The notes: a model not told the origin generated them from the sequence alone. A DNA stretch of 64,000 bases from Catellatospora paridis (GCF_009720365.1 NZ_ML769314.1:673264-737263); one strand, 5' to 3'; counted from the stretch's first letter, positions 10,577 through 18,831 are shown. Translations and numbers: made by a program.

Positions 10577-11437
10577 GTGACCGACGCTGACTCCCTCTTC
10601 GCCCCGCTGGCCGCCGACGCCGTGCCGGCCGTGTCCCGCCTGGCCGCCCGTTGCCTGTCCGTCGACGGCGGGCTGCCGCTGGCCGCGGGCGAGGGCTTCA
10701 CGGCGCGGCGTTACGCCGCCGAGGGCGGGCTCGCCATCGGCGCGTACGACCCCGACGGCACGCTCGTCGCGGCTGCCGCGATCCGGCCCACCGGCAGCAC
10801 GGTCACCGGCACCGCGCTGGTGGACCCGGCCGCCCGTGGGCGCGGCCTGGGCGCGGCCGCGCTGGACTGGTGCCTGGCCGGGGCCGAGGTCGTCGAGACC
10901 GAGTCGCTGACCGACGCCGCCGCGGCCCTGTTCGCCAGCCGTGGGCTGACCCGGTCGTTCGCCGAGGACGTGATGCGCCACGACCTCAAGGAGATTCCCG
11001 ACGTCGTGCCGCCCGACGGTGTCCGCCTCGTCGGCTGGGCCCCGGACACGGTGAGCCGCTTCCACGCGGCATACCGGGCGGCGTTCGCCGAGCGGCCCGG
11101 GTTCCCGGACTGGGACCTGGACCAGTGGACCGGCTGGCTGGTCGACGACGACTTCCGCCCGCCGTGGTCGCTGCTCGCGGTCGGCCCGGACGGTGCCGAC
11201 CTCGGCTTCGTGGTCTGCGGCGACGGCTGGCTGGTGCAGGTCGGCACCACCCCCGCGGCCCGCGGCCGGGGTGTCGGCGCGGCGCTGACGGTCGCCGCCC
11301 TGCGCGCGGCCGCCACCGACGGCGCGTCCGAGATGCTGCTCGACGTGAACGTCAACAACCCGGGCGCGGCCGGTCTCTACCACCGCCTCGGCTTCACCAC
11401 TCTCGGCCGCCGCGCCCGGTTCACCCGCGCCGCCTGA
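10577..11437 (+). CDS. Tandem GNAT-family N-acetyltransferase
   Basis: The product is 286 aa with two GNAT folds. The first is degenerate (ALVDPAARGRGLGAAALDW, about 82-100). The second carries the full acetyl-CoA-binding pattern QVGTTPAARGRGVGAALTVA at about 222-241, followed by NVNNPGAAGLYHRLGF, the usual motif B. Double-GNAT proteins often resemble mycothiol synthase (MshD) or aminoglycoside acetyltransferases, but the acceptor cannot be told from sequence. The GTG start at 10577 is preferred because it directly follows a TAGGCT box. A longer frame upstream runs through the divergent promoter and was not used. Confidence 0.87.
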   Translation: MTDADSLFAPLAADAVPAVSRLAARCLSVDGGLPLAAGEGFTARRYAAEGGLAIGAYDPDGTLVAAAAIRPTGSTVTGTALVDPAARGRGLGAAALDWCLAGAEVVETESLTDAAAALFASRGLTRSFAEDVMRHDLKEIPDVVPPDGVRLVGWAPDTVSRFHAAYRAAFAERPGFPDWDLDQWTGWLVDDDFRPPWSLLAVGPDGADLGFVVCGDGWLVQVGTTPAARGRGVGAALTVAALRAAATDGASEMLLDVNVNNPGAAGLYHRLGFTTLGRRARFTRAA

Positions 11438-11677
11438 CCGCCGCCGCAATCGATCGGTGCGAATCGGATGTGACGGAAAGGTTTCGGCACCGGCAGTGCG
11501 GTCATAGGAGACGCAAGGGCGGGCTCGTTCCGTGACCGGCGGTCGATGTGGAGCGCCGTTCTTCCCCAACGGAACAGGCACGACGCCCACATGCAGTGGG
11601 GCGGTTCGTGAACCGCGTACTCCGGGCTGCTTCGCTGCGGTGTGTCGAACGCCCTCGGTGACACCGAGGAGGTCTCG

Positions 11678-11848
11678 ATGGTCGAACACAGGCACGGGCG
11701 CACGCGTACGCCGGAAGAGGCGGCCGCCGCGCCATCGCTGACGGCCGCGGAGCGGCACGTCGCCGCCGAGGCGGCGTGGGACCCGTCCCACCCGGCTGTG
11801 CGGGCCGTCCGCAACCACCTGCTCGCCGTCATGGCGGCGACCAGATGA
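11678..11848 (+). CDS. Small hypothetical protein, 56 aa
   Basis: The protein is not recognised. The ATG at 11678 is preceded by a strong Shine-Dalgarno (GAGGAGG, about 6 nt away), which is the main argument that it is real. The product is Ala- and His-rich and mostly helical (LTAAERHVAAEAAWDPSHPA), with no signal peptide or membrane segment. It sits alone between the GNAT gene and the convergent TPR gene. The 240 bp before it contain no other gene; CATAGGAG near 11503 could be part of a promoter. An in-frame GTG at 11642 would add 12 residues but lacks a ribosome site. Confidence 0.5.
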   Translation: MVEHRHGRTRTPEEAAAAPSLTAAERHVAAEAAWDPSHPAVRAVRNHLLAVMAATR

Positions 11849-11890
11849 CCGGTCCGCGGCGGGCTGATCGGCCCGCACGCGGTCACACCC

Positions 11891-11922
11891 GGCGCAGGAG
11901 CTGATCCGTCGGCTCCTGCGCC
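11891..11922. terminator. Hairpin between the 56-aa gene and the TPR gene
   Basis: GGCGCAGGAGC (11891-11901) pairs perfectly with GCTCCTGCGCC (11912-11922) around a 10-nt loop, between convergent genes. Confidence 0.75.
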
Positions 11923-11958
11923 GACGTGCGCGGCCCCGATGTGTCGGAGCCCGGCGGA

Positions 11959-12600
11959 TCAGATGCGGACGCGGGCCGCGTCGATCCAGGCGAGCACGCC
12001 GTGGGCGCGGCTGCGGGCAGCCGCCTCCCGGGCCTGCTCCAGCAGTGCCGCCGCCTCCTCGTCGCGGTCCTCCTCGTAGGCGAGCTGGGCGAGCGCCAGC
12101 TGCGCCGCCGCGAGCCCGGGCAGGAAGTCCAGCTCGCGGCGGATCCGGGCGGACTCCTCCAGCTTCTCGCGGCCCCCGGCCCGATCGCCCGCCTCCAGGT
12201 CGGCGAAGCCCAGGTGCCGGATCGCGTACGACATCGTGAGCCGGTCCCCGTCCTGCTGCGCCAGGTCGTACGAGCGCTGCAGCAGCGGCCGGGCGGTGCC
12301 CGCGTCGTCGCGCACCACCTGGTGGAAGCAGCCGAGCCAGAACAGCGCCTGGCTCTGTCCGGGCAGGTCGCCGAGCCGGGTGTAGAGCTCGAGTGCGCGC
12401 TCGAAGGCGGGCAGCTCACCCGGGTCCTCGTCACGCCGGTGCAGGAAGTCGGCGTGCAGCAGCCGCCCCCGGGCCAGGGCCAGGTCGGCTTCGAGGCCGT
12501 CCAGGTCGCGGTGGGCGGTCTCGGTCGCGGTGGTGTCGCCGCCGAAGACGGCGCTCTCGTACAGATCGTGGGCTCGTGCCAGTCGTTCGTCCCCGTTCAT
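11959..12600 (-). CDS. Tetratricopeptide-repeat-like protein
   Basis: The ATG at 12600 gives 213 aa, almost entirely helical. Repeated pairs such as AFERALELYTRLGD, ALFWLGCFHQVVRDD and ALAQLAYEEDRDEEAAALLE follow the TPR rhythm (about 34 residues, with Ala, Gly, Leu and Tyr at packing positions). TPR proteins mediate protein contacts; nothing here names a partner. There is no signal peptide. A longer frame upstream of the ATG is Pro/Arg-rich and looks non-coding. The alpha/beta hydrolase gene ends 46 bp upstream on the same strand, so the two may be cotranscribed. Confidence 0.75.
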   Translation of the reverse strand: MNGDERLARAHDLYESAVFGGDTTATETAHRDLDGLEADLALARGRLLHADFLHRRDEDPGELPAFERALELYTRLGDLPGQSQALFWLGCFHQVVRDDAGTARPLLQRSYDLAQQDGDRLTMSYAIRHLGFADLEAGDRAGGREKLEESARIRRELDFLPGLAAAQLALAQLAYEEDRDEEAAALLEQAREAAARSRAHGVLAWIDAARVRI

Positions 12601-12646
12601 GCCCACCAACCTAGTTGGACGGACGGCGCGGGCGCAGCCCCCGGAT

Positions 12647-13384
12647 TCAGCTCGCGGCGTGCGCGGCGACCCAGGCGCCGATGCGCTCCAGCAGCTCGTC
12701 GGGGGCGGCGTTCTCGGCATGGCCGAAGCCCGGCTCCAGCCACAGCTCCTTGGGTTCGGCGGCGTTGCCGTAGAGCTGCTCGGCGTGCTCGACGGGGAAG
12801 TACGCGTCGGCGTCGCCGTGCACCACCAGCAGCGGGACCGGGGCGATGAGCCCCGCGACGGCGTACGGCGGATCGGGCACCGGGTCCCAGCCGCCGGACG
12901 CGATCCGGGTGCGCAGCGCGACCCGGCCCACGAACCGGCCCAGCCGCCGTTCCAGGACCCAGTGCACGCGCCGCATGGGCGGGGTGCCCCGGTAGTACCA
13001 GCGCGCCGGCCCGCTGACGGCCACCACGGCGTCGACGCCGCGCAGCAGCGCCGCGTGGCGCACCACCACCGACGCGCCCATCGAGAAGCCCACCGTGACG
13101 ATGTGGCGGTAGCCCAGCTCGCGGGCCCAGGCCACGGCCGCCTCGACGTCGTGGATCTCCAGGTCGCCGACCGTGGACAGGCCGCCGGAGCGGCCGTGCC
13201 CGCGGAAGTCGAAACTGATCACGCCGCCGGACCGGCCGAAGATCCCGGCGGCGCGGCGTACGGCCTCGCGGCGCCAGGAGCCGGTGAAGCCGTGCGCGAC
13301 GACGATCGCCAGGTTGGGGTCACCCGGGTCGTGGTGGGCGTCGACGGGCACGCCGTCGGACGTGGTGAGGGTGCGGTCGGTCAT
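12647..13384 (-). CDS. Alpha/beta hydrolase
   Basis: The product is 245 aa. VVAHGFTGSW near residue 30 provides the oxyanion-hole HG motif. FDFRGHGRSGG follows, and the nucleophile elbow is VGFSMGAS (Ser near 98). PLLVVHGDADAYFP and a late GFGHAEN supply the probable Asp and His of the triad. The pattern resembles YqiA/serine aminopeptidase S33-type esterases; the substrate is unknown. No signal peptide is seen. The ABM gene lies about 80 bp upstream on the same strand and the TPR gene downstream. Confidence 0.87.
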   Translation of the reverse strand: MTDRTLTTSDGVPVDAHHDPGDPNLAIVVAHGFTGSWRREAVRRAAGIFGRSGGVISFDFRGHGRSGGLSTVGDLEIHDVEAAVAWARELGYRHIVTVGFSMGASVVVRHAALLRGVDAVVAVSGPARWYYRGTPPMRRVHWVLERRLGRFVGRVALRTRIASGGWDPVPDPPYAVAGLIAPVPLLVVHGDADAYFPVEHAEQLYGNAAEPKELWLEPGFGHAENAAPDELLERIGAWVAAHAAS

Positions 13385-13465
13385 GATCGGTGGTGCGCTC
13401 GCTGCGGGTCTCAGGCCGTGCCGGTGCGCCGGCTCAGCCTTCGACGTTCACGTCGGCGCAGAACC

Positions 13466-13765
13466 TCATGCTTCACCGACAACGTCGGCGAAGTGCTCGA
13501 CGAACGGCGGCTTGGCGAAGAACGGGCTGAGGATCGTGCGCCACTGCACGAAACGGTCGGTGGCCCGGAAGTTCTCCTCGTGGGCCTGCACCGACTCCCA
13601 CTCGACCAGCAGCACGAACCGCGACGGCGACTCGATGCCGCGGGTCATCCGGGTGGTGAGGCAGCCGTCCGTGTTCGCGAGCCAGGGCCGGGCCTGCGCG
13701 TACGCTGCGGCGAAGCCGTCCTCCTGGCCGGGCAGGACGTCGATCTGGGCGATCTCGAGCACCAT
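13466..13765 (-). CDS. Antibiotic biosynthesis monooxygenase (ABM) domain protein
   Basis: The product is 99 aa, the normal size for a single ferredoxin-like ABM domain. It starts with a beta strand (VLEIAQIDVLPGQEDGF), has a central RFVLLVEWESVQAHEE and ends with PFFAKPPFVEHFADV, all typical of the family. Members include cofactor-free quinol monooxygenases and heme-degrading enzymes; the substrate is not predictable. The ATG start lies 57 bp from the pnuC start on the opposite strand, so the two share a short divergent promoter region. Confidence 0.85.
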   Translation of the reverse strand: MVLEIAQIDVLPGQEDGFAAAYAQARPWLANTDGCLTTRMTRGIESPSRFVLLVEWESVQAHEENFRATDRFVQWRTILSPFFAKPPFVEHFADVVGEA

Positions 13766-13809
13766 GGCGATGATCCTTGCACGGCCGTTCGGCCGTGGTG
13801 CGGGTGCCC

Positions 13810-13815
13810 TAGGGT
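13810..13815 (+). promoter_or_regulatory. -10 box (TAGGGT) of pnuC
   Basis: TAGGGT ends 7 nt before the pnuC ATG, with no Shine-Dalgarno between, which suggests a leaderless transcript. Confidence 0.55.
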
Positions 13816-13822
13816 GTCGCCC

Positions 13823-14452
13823 ATGCTCGACTGGCTGCTCAGCATCGCTTTCACGGTGCGCGACACCCCGATGACCTGGGCTGAGGTGCTCGGCTTCCTG
13901 ACCGGCGTGCTCAACGTGTGGCTGCTGGTGCGGCAGGACGTCGCCAACTGGGCGGTCGGCATCCTCAACGTGCTCCTGCTGATGGTGGTGTTCGCCACCT
14001 ACGGCCTCTACGCCGATGCGGGCCTGCAGGTCCTCTACGTGGTGCTGGGCCTGCTCGGCTGGTGGCAGTGGCTGCGCGGCGGGGACCGGGGCGGGCGGCT
14101 GGAGGTGTCCCGGACGACCCGTGCCGAGTGGACCGTGCTGGCGGTGGCGGGCGTGGCGGCGACCGCCGGGCTGTGGCTGCTGCTGGACCGGGTCACCGAC
14201 TCGACGGTGCCGCTGGCCGACGCGCTGACCACGGTGCTCTCGCTCGTCGCGACCTACCTGCAGACCCGCAAGAAGCTGGAGAGCTGGTGGATCTGGATCG
14301 TCGCGGACCTGATCTACATTCCGCTGTACCTCTACAAGGACCTGTGGCTGACCGGCGCGCTCTACGTCGTGTTCCTGGGCCTGTGCGTGGCGGGCCTGCT
14401 GGCCTGGCAGAACGCGCTGCGGGCCCGGGTGCCGGCACCGGCCGCGGCATGA
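13823..14452 (+). CDS. pnuC: Nicotinamide riboside/mononucleotide transporter PnuC
   Basis: This is a 209-aa integral membrane protein with about seven hydrophobic segments. It has the PnuC core motifs WAVGILNVLLL and GWWQW, and the C-terminal SWWIWIVADLIYIPLYLYK that forms the substrate-binding aromatic helix. It facilitates uptake of nicotinamide riboside, which is trapped by phosphorylation. The stop codon overlaps the next ATG (ATGA) of the NadR-like gene, which provides exactly that kinase and adenylyltransferase function, so the pair forms a salvage operon for NAD. Confidence 0.93.
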   Translation: MLDWLLSIAFTVRDTPMTWAEVLGFLTGVLNVWLLVRQDVANWAVGILNVLLLMVVFATYGLYADAGLQVLYVVLGLLGWWQWLRGGDRGGRLEVSRTTRAEWTVLAVAGVAATAGLWLLLDRVTDSTVPLADALTTVLSLVATYLQTRKKLESWWIWIVADLIYIPLYLYKDLWLTGALYVVFLGLCVAGLLAWQNALRARVPAPAAA

Positions 14453-15528
14453 GCCGCTCGTACGCCCACGGCATGGTGGTGGGCAAGTTCTACCCGCCGC
14501 ACGCCGGCCACCACCACCTGATCCGGGCGGCGGCCGCTTGGTGCGCCGAGGTCACGGTGGTGGTGGCGCCCTCGCGGCAGGAGTCGATCCCGCTGGCGAC
14601 GCGGCTGGACTGGCTGCGCGAGGAGCACGCGGACACCCCGTGGGTGCGCTTCGCGGGCCGCTACGACGACCTGCGGGTGGACTACGACGATCCGGCCGTA
14701 TGGGACGCGCACTGCGCCGTGTTCCGCGAGGCGGTCGGCGGCCGGGCGGTCGACGCCGTGTTCAGCTCGGAGAAGTACGGCGACGAGCTGGCCCGCCGGT
14801 TCGGGGCGGTGCACGTCGAGGTCGACACGCCCCGCCTGGCGTTCCCGGTGTCGGGCACGGCGGTGCGCGCCGATCCGGTGGCGCACTGGGCCATGCTGTC
14901 CGCGCCGGTGCGGGCCTGGTTCACCCGCCGGGTGGTGGTGCTGGGGGCCGAGTCGACGGGCACCACCACCATGGCCGCGGCGCTGTCGGCTCACTTCGCG
15001 GCGCGGGGCGGGGTCTGGGCGGCCACGCGCTGGGTGCCCGAGTACGGCCGGGAGCTGACGGAGCGCAAGCTGGCCGCGCTCCGGGGGGCCGACCCGGCGG
15101 CGACGGTGTTCGACGTCGCCTGGGACCGGGCCGACTTCGTCGCGGTGGCCCGGGCCCAGTCCGCGGCCGAGGACGCCGCGGCCAGGCAGGGTTCGCCGCT
15201 GCTGGTCTGCGACACCGACGCGCTGGCCACCCAGGTTTGGGAGGAGCGTTACCTGGGCAGTTCGTCACCGCAGGTGCGCGCGCTGGCCCGTCGTCCCGAT
15301 CTGTACCTGTTGACCTCGCATGTCGGGGTCGCCTTCGACGACGACGGGCTGCGCGACGGCGAGCACCTGCGGGGCTGGATGACCGGACGGTTCCGCGAGG
15401 TGCTCGCGGCGTCGCCGGCGCCGGTCGTGGAGTTGTCGGGATCACATGAGGAGCGGCTGCGGACGGCGGTGACGGCGTGCGAACAGGTGTTGAGCACGGG
15501 TCGGGAGCTCGCGGCACCACTTGGCTGA
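14449..15528 (+). CDS. nadR: NadR-like bifunctional NMN adenylyltransferase / ribosylnicotinamide kinase
   Basis: The product is 359 aa. The N-terminal nucleotidyltransferase has GKFYPPHAGH (HxGH at residues 18-21) and the late VSGTAVRAD (about 134-142). The C-terminal kinase-like domain starts at about 160 with GAESTGTTT (166-174). The canonical Walker A lysine is replaced by Thr172, so kinase activity cannot be assumed. A Walker B-like LLVCDTDALAT follows. The helix-turn-helix domain of enterobacterial NadR is absent, so this is an enzyme rather than a repressor. The start overlaps the pnuC stop by 4 nt (ATGA), implying translational coupling. Confidence 0.9.
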   Translation: MSRSYAHGMVVGKFYPPHAGHHHLIRAAAAWCAEVTVVVAPSRQESIPLATRLDWLREEHADTPWVRFAGRYDDLRVDYDDPAVWDAHCAVFREAVGGRAVDAVFSSEKYGDELARRFGAVHVEVDTPRLAFPVSGTAVRADPVAHWAMLSAPVRAWFTRRVVVLGAESTGTTTMAAALSAHFAARGGVWAATRWVPEYGRELTERKLAALRGADPAATVFDVAWDRADFVAVARAQSAAEDAAARQGSPLLVCDTDALATQVWEERYLGSSSPQVRALARRPDLYLLTSHVGVAFDDDGLRDGEHLRGWMTGRFREVLAASPAPVVELSGSHEERLRTAVTACEQVLSTGRELAAPLG

Positions 15529-15614
15529 CCTGGCCGGACGTCCCGGATGACCCGTTCGGGCGTCCGTGCGGGCGACCCCGTCTGGGTTTACAGGTTCGCG
15601 TGGTAAACAATAGA

Positions 15615-15775
15615 GAGACGCGGGAGGGGAGTATCCCTCACGACGGTGTCGTCAGCACGGCTCCCCCCGGCCAACAGAGGCCTGGTGTGATCCCGGCATC
15701 GTCGGTCATCGGCAGTAAGCCGGTGGCAGGAGAGACCTCCGGGGCAAAAATGATGCCGACCGGAGGTCTGTTCAT
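15615..15775 (+). promoter_or_regulatory. yybP-ykoY-type Mn2+ riboswitch controlling the TerC gene
   Basis: Three conserved segments of the class occur in order: GGGGAGTA (15626-15633), CCCGGCATCGTC (about 15692) and GAGACC (15732-15737). P1 can form between GGAGG (15623-15627) and CCTCC (15736-15740). A rival hairpin pairs AGACCTCCGG (15733-15742) perfectly with CCGGAGGTCT (15760-15769), which contains the ribosome site GGAGGT 8 nt before the ATG. The two pairings exclude each other. Ligand binding should therefore free the Shine-Dalgarno, giving a translational ON switch. The class is known to sense Mn2+. Confidence 0.85.
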
Positions 15776-16786
15776 ATGAACGTGTCCACTTGGGAATGGG
15801 CCGCCACCCTCATCGGGTTGCTGGCGCTGCTGACCTTCGACTTGATGATCATCGGTCGGCGGCCGCATGAGCCGTCGATGAAGGAGGCGACCGGTTGGGT
15901 CGTCTTCTACGTCGCCTTGGCGATCGCGTTCGGCGGCTGGATCTTCTATAACCACGGCACGCAGTACGGCCAGGAGTTCTTCGCCGGCTGGGTCACCGAG
16001 TACAGCCTCTCCGTGGACAACCTGTTCGTCTTTGTGATCATCATGAGCCGCTTCGCGGTGCCGCGGATATACCAGCAGAAGGTGCTGCTCATCGGCATCG
16101 TGCTGGCGCTGATCATGCGCGGTGCGTTCATCGCCGCGGGCGCCGCGCTGGTGTCGCGGTTCGTGTGGGTGTTCTACATCTTCGGCGTCTTCCTGATCTA
16201 CACCGCCTACACCCTCACCAAGCACGGCGAGAGCGACGAGTCGGACTTCAAGGAGAACGCGCTGATCCGGTGGAGCCGCCGGGTGCTCCCGATCAGCAAG
16301 GAGTACAACGAAGCGAAGATGACCGTGGTGCAGAACGGCAAGCGGTTCTTCACCCCGATGCTGATCGTGATGATCGCGATCGGCACCACCGACCTGATCT
16401 TCGCGCTCGACTCCATCCCCGCGATCTTCGGCCTGACCAAGGAACCCTTCCTGGTCTTCACTGCCAACGTGTTCGCCCTGATGGGCCTGCGCCAGCTGTA
16501 CTTCCTGCTCGGCGGCCTGCTGGACCGCCTGGTCTACCTCTCGCTGGGCCTGGCCGCGGTGCTCGGCTTCATCGGCGTGAAGCTGATCATGGAGGCCCTG
16601 GCGGGCAACAACGTCCCGTTCATCAACGGCGGCGAGCCCATCACCGCGGTCCCGCACATCAGCATCGGCGTCTCACTCGGCGTGATCATCGGCATCCTGG
16701 CCATCGCCACGGTCGCCAGCCTGATCAAGTCCTCCCGCGAGGAGAAGAACAACCACGAGGAAAAGTCCCCCACCCCGGTGGGCTGA
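15776..16786 (+). CDS. TerC/Alx-family integral membrane protein, probable Mn2+ exporter
   Basis: The product is 336 aa with about nine membrane segments. Both TerC signatures are present: an acidic membrane motif SLSVDNLFVFV (about 77-87) and ALDSIPAIFGLT (about 208-219). Their Asp/Asn residues are thought to bind metal. A charged cytoplasmic loop and a Glu/Lys-rich tail are visible. Members of this family under yybP-ykoY control (E. coli Alx, Bacillus YkoY) export or metallate with manganese, and the riboswitch directly upstream supports that role better than the tellurite-resistance name. The start is the ATG at 15776 behind GGAGGT. Confidence 0.92.
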   Translation: MNVSTWEWAATLIGLLALLTFDLMIIGRRPHEPSMKEATGWVVFYVALAIAFGGWIFYNHGTQYGQEFFAGWVTEYSLSVDNLFVFVIIMSRFAVPRIYQQKVLLIGIVLALIMRGAFIAAGAALVSRFVWVFYIFGVFLIYTAYTLTKHGESDESDFKENALIRWSRRVLPISKEYNEAKMTVVQNGKRFFTPMLIVMIAIGTTDLIFALDSIPAIFGLTKEPFLVFTANVFALMGLRQLYFLLGGLLDRLVYLSLGLAAVLGFIGVKLIMEALAGNNVPFINGGEPITAVPHISIGVSLGVIIGILAIATVASLIKSSREEKNNHEEKSPTPVG

Positions 16787-16801
16787 CCCGACTCGACCTC
16801 A

Positions 16802-16834
16802 AGAGCCCCGCCCCGGCCTCCCGGGCGGGGCTCT
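16802..16834 (+). terminator. Hairpin after the TerC gene
   Basis: AGAGCCCCGCCC (16802-16813) pairs perfectly with GGGCGGGGCTCT (16823-16834). Confidence 0.8.
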
Positions 16835-16861
16835 CCCGCATCACCGCCCGCCCCATGATCA

Positions 16862-16936
16862 CGACGATCTTGCGCGAACTGTTGCCTATACGCCCGCTTT
16901 GGGTGTGTCGTACCCACAGTTCCCGCAAGATCGTCG
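16862..16936. repeat. Long intergenic palindrome, family B (CGACGATCTTGCG)
   Basis: Arms of 21 nt (16862-16882 and 16916-16936) match at 20 of 21 positions around a 33-nt loop. It lies between the convergent TerC and NlpC/P60 genes. The arm differs from family A, although both contain GATCTT. Confidence 0.8.
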
Positions 16937-16952
16937 CGGGGATGGGGGTTGG

Positions 16953-17660
16953 TCAGGGGGTGACGCGGCCCGCGCTGAGCAGGGTGGCGGTGCGGGTGGG
17001 GCGGAGTGGTTCCTCGACGACGAGGTAGGCGTCGCCGCAGGCGTGGAGCATGTGGCGGGTGCTGTCGGGGCTGGGCGGTGTGGTCACGAAGCCGACGTGT
17101 TGGACGGTGCCGTCGCCGGGGCCGAAGAAGTAGAGGTCGCCGGGGCGCTCGGTGCCCAGCGGCACGTCCGCCGTGGCGGCCCGCTGGTCGTCGGCGTCAC
17201 GCGGCATGGTCACGCCGAGCTGCCGGAACGCCAGGTGCACCAGCCCTGAGCAGTCGATGCCGTACGGCGTCAGGCCGCCCCAGACGTAGGGCACGCCGCG
17301 CCAGGCACGGGCCGCTTCGAGCGCCGCGACCGCGCTCGTGCCACCGTCGGCGGTCTCGCGCACGCTGAGCTGGTCCAGCGGCAGCCAACCTGGGTAGCCC
17401 CGGGGGTCGAGCTTGGCCGCGGGCTGCTCGGTCGCGACCACCCGGGCCCAGCCGTCGCGGACCTCCTCGATCAGCACCTGCTCGCCGTGCAGCAGCTGGG
17501 TGAGCACGCCGGTGTACATCCGCCCGGTGTCGTCGAGGCCGGCCACCCAGGACCGGGGGTCACAGCGCGGGCCCAGCGCCGCCGCGTCGACGCCCGGACG
17601 CGGCGCGTCGGGGCGGGACCAGAGCGTCGCCACCGGGGCGGTCACCGTGGCGATCTTCAT
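16953..17660 (-). CDS. NlpC/P60 (C40) peptidase with SH3-like N-terminus, YkfC-type
   Basis: The product is 235 aa. The N-terminal half has SH3b-like strands (VLIEEVRDGWARVVA, GYPGWLPLDQL). The C-terminal NlpC/P60 domain has YVWGGLTPYGIDCSGL with catalytic Cys137, then RPGDLYFFG and VQHVGF with His188. This matches gamma-D-glutamyl-L-diamino acid endopeptidase VI (YkfC), which cuts cell-wall peptides. There is no signal peptide, which fits cytoplasmic recycling. It lies 13 nt downstream of the dipeptide epimerase, its usual partner. The ATG start is at 17660. Confidence 0.92.
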   Translation of the reverse strand: MKIATVTAPVATLWSRPDAPRPGVDAAALGPRCDPRSWVAGLDDTGRMYTGVLTQLLHGEQVLIEEVRDGWARVVATEQPAAKLDPRGYPGWLPLDQLSVRETADGGTSAVAALEAARAWRGVPYVWGGLTPYGIDCSGLVHLAFRQLGVTMPRDADDQRAATADVPLGTERPGDLYFFGPGDGTVQHVGFVTTPPSPDSTRHMLHACGDAYLVVEEPLRPTRTATLLSAGRVTP

Positions 17661-17673
17661 ATCGGACCTCGAT

Positions 17674-18762
17674 TCACTCGGCCGATCCCGGCGACGGAAC
17701 CGACACGCCCAGGCCGGGGGCGTCGGGCAGGACCACCGTGGCGCCGTCGTAGCGGATGCCGCCGGTGACCGGCGACTCCGCCAGCCACCAGGCCGCGTCG
17801 AGATCGCTGACCACCGTGGTCGGATGGGCCGCGACCAGGCTCGCCGCCGCGCCGATGCCGACCGGCCCCTCCATCATGGAGCCGACGCAGGTGCCCAGGC
17901 CGTGCGCGGCGGCCAGCTCGAGCAGGGTGCGCGCGGTGGTGAGGCCGCCGCTCTTGGCCAGTTTCACGTTGACCAGGTCGGCCGCCCGGCGGCGGATCAC
18001 CTCGACCAGGTCGCGTACGCCGAAGACCGACTCGTCCGCCATGATCGGCAGGTCGGCGCGGGCGCTGACCCAGGCCAGGCCGTCCAGGTCGTGCCGGGCG
18101 ACGGGCTGCTCGACCAGCTCGACCGGCAGTTCCAGGGCGGCGATGCGGTTGATGATGTTGAGCGCGTCCCGCGGGGTCCAGCCCTGGTTGGCGTCCAGGC
18201 GCAGCTTCAGTCCCGGCTCCAGGGCGTCGCACACGGCGCGGACCCGGGCCAGGTCGCCCGCGGCGTCCGTGCCGACCTTCAGCTTCAGCACCGTGAAACC
18301 CTCGGCCAGGCGCTGCTTGGCGGTGACGGCCAGCGCGCCCGGCTCGCCCGCGGACAGCGTCACGTCGGTGGGCACCGTCAGGTTCGTGCCGCCGAGCAGG
18401 CGTACCAGCGGAATGTCCAGACGGCGCGCGGCCAGGTCGTGCAGCGCGATCTCGACGGCCATCTTGGCGGCCTCGTTGCCGACCACGGCCCGCGCGACGT
18501 CGCGGCAGCGCGCGGCCAGGTCGTCGGGATCGCGGCCCACCAGCAGCGGCGCCATCATCTCCTCGACGCAGGCCTGCGAGCCGGCCAGGCTCGCCCCGGT
18601 CACCGCCCAGACCTGCGGAGCCTCGCCGAAGCCGGACCGCCCGTCAGCGTCGACCACCTCCACCAGCAGCGTCTCCACGGCGGTGGCCCGGCGCAGCGCG
18701 GTCACGAACGGGGTGTGCAGCGGCGCGGAGATCCGGCGCGTGCGAACTGCGGTGATCGACAC
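17674..18762 (-). CDS. L-Ala-D/L-Glu (dipeptide) epimerase, enolase superfamily
   Basis: The product is 362 aa. The enolase-superfamily residues can be seen: the KxK motif in VLKLKVG (K160, K162), metal ligands D190 (RLDANQGW), E218 (LVEQP) and D243 (MADES), and the second base in NVKLAKSGG (about K267). This set, with the muropeptide peptidase next door, fits the AE-epimerase (YkfB) that converts L-Ala-D-Glu into L-Ala-L-Glu during murein recycling. The related muconate-cycloisomerase and o-succinylbenzoate-synthase families are less likely in this context. The GTG start is at 18762. Confidence 0.88.
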   Translation of the reverse strand: MSITAVRTRRISAPLHTPFVTALRRATAVETLLVEVVDADGRSGFGEAPQVWAVTGASLAGSQACVEEMMAPLLVGRDPDDLAARCRDVARAVVGNEAAKMAVEIALHDLAARRLDIPLVRLLGGTNLTVPTDVTLSAGEPGALAVTAKQRLAEGFTVLKLKVGTDAAGDLARVRAVCDALEPGLKLRLDANQGWTPRDALNIINRIAALELPVELVEQPVARHDLDGLAWVSARADLPIMADESVFGVRDLVEVIRRRAADLVNVKLAKSGGLTTARTLLELAAAHGLGTCVGSMMEGPVGIGAAASLVAAHPTTVVSDLDAAWWLAESPVTGGIRYDGATVVLPDAPGLGVSVPSPGSAE

Positions 18763-18831
18763 GCTTTCGACCCTACGTCTGAAACAGATGCTGCAGAAGC
18801 ACCGATCGGTAACGACTGACCAGCGCGATGG

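Noticed and set aside
12530-13822. N-terminal extension of PnuC reading through three minus-strand genes
   Set aside because: The extension is antisense to real genes; the TAGGGT box and the first membrane helix fix the start at 13823.
15776-16786. Tellurite-resistance determinant
   Set aside because: No ter cluster is present; the Mn2+ riboswitch upstream points to manganese handling.
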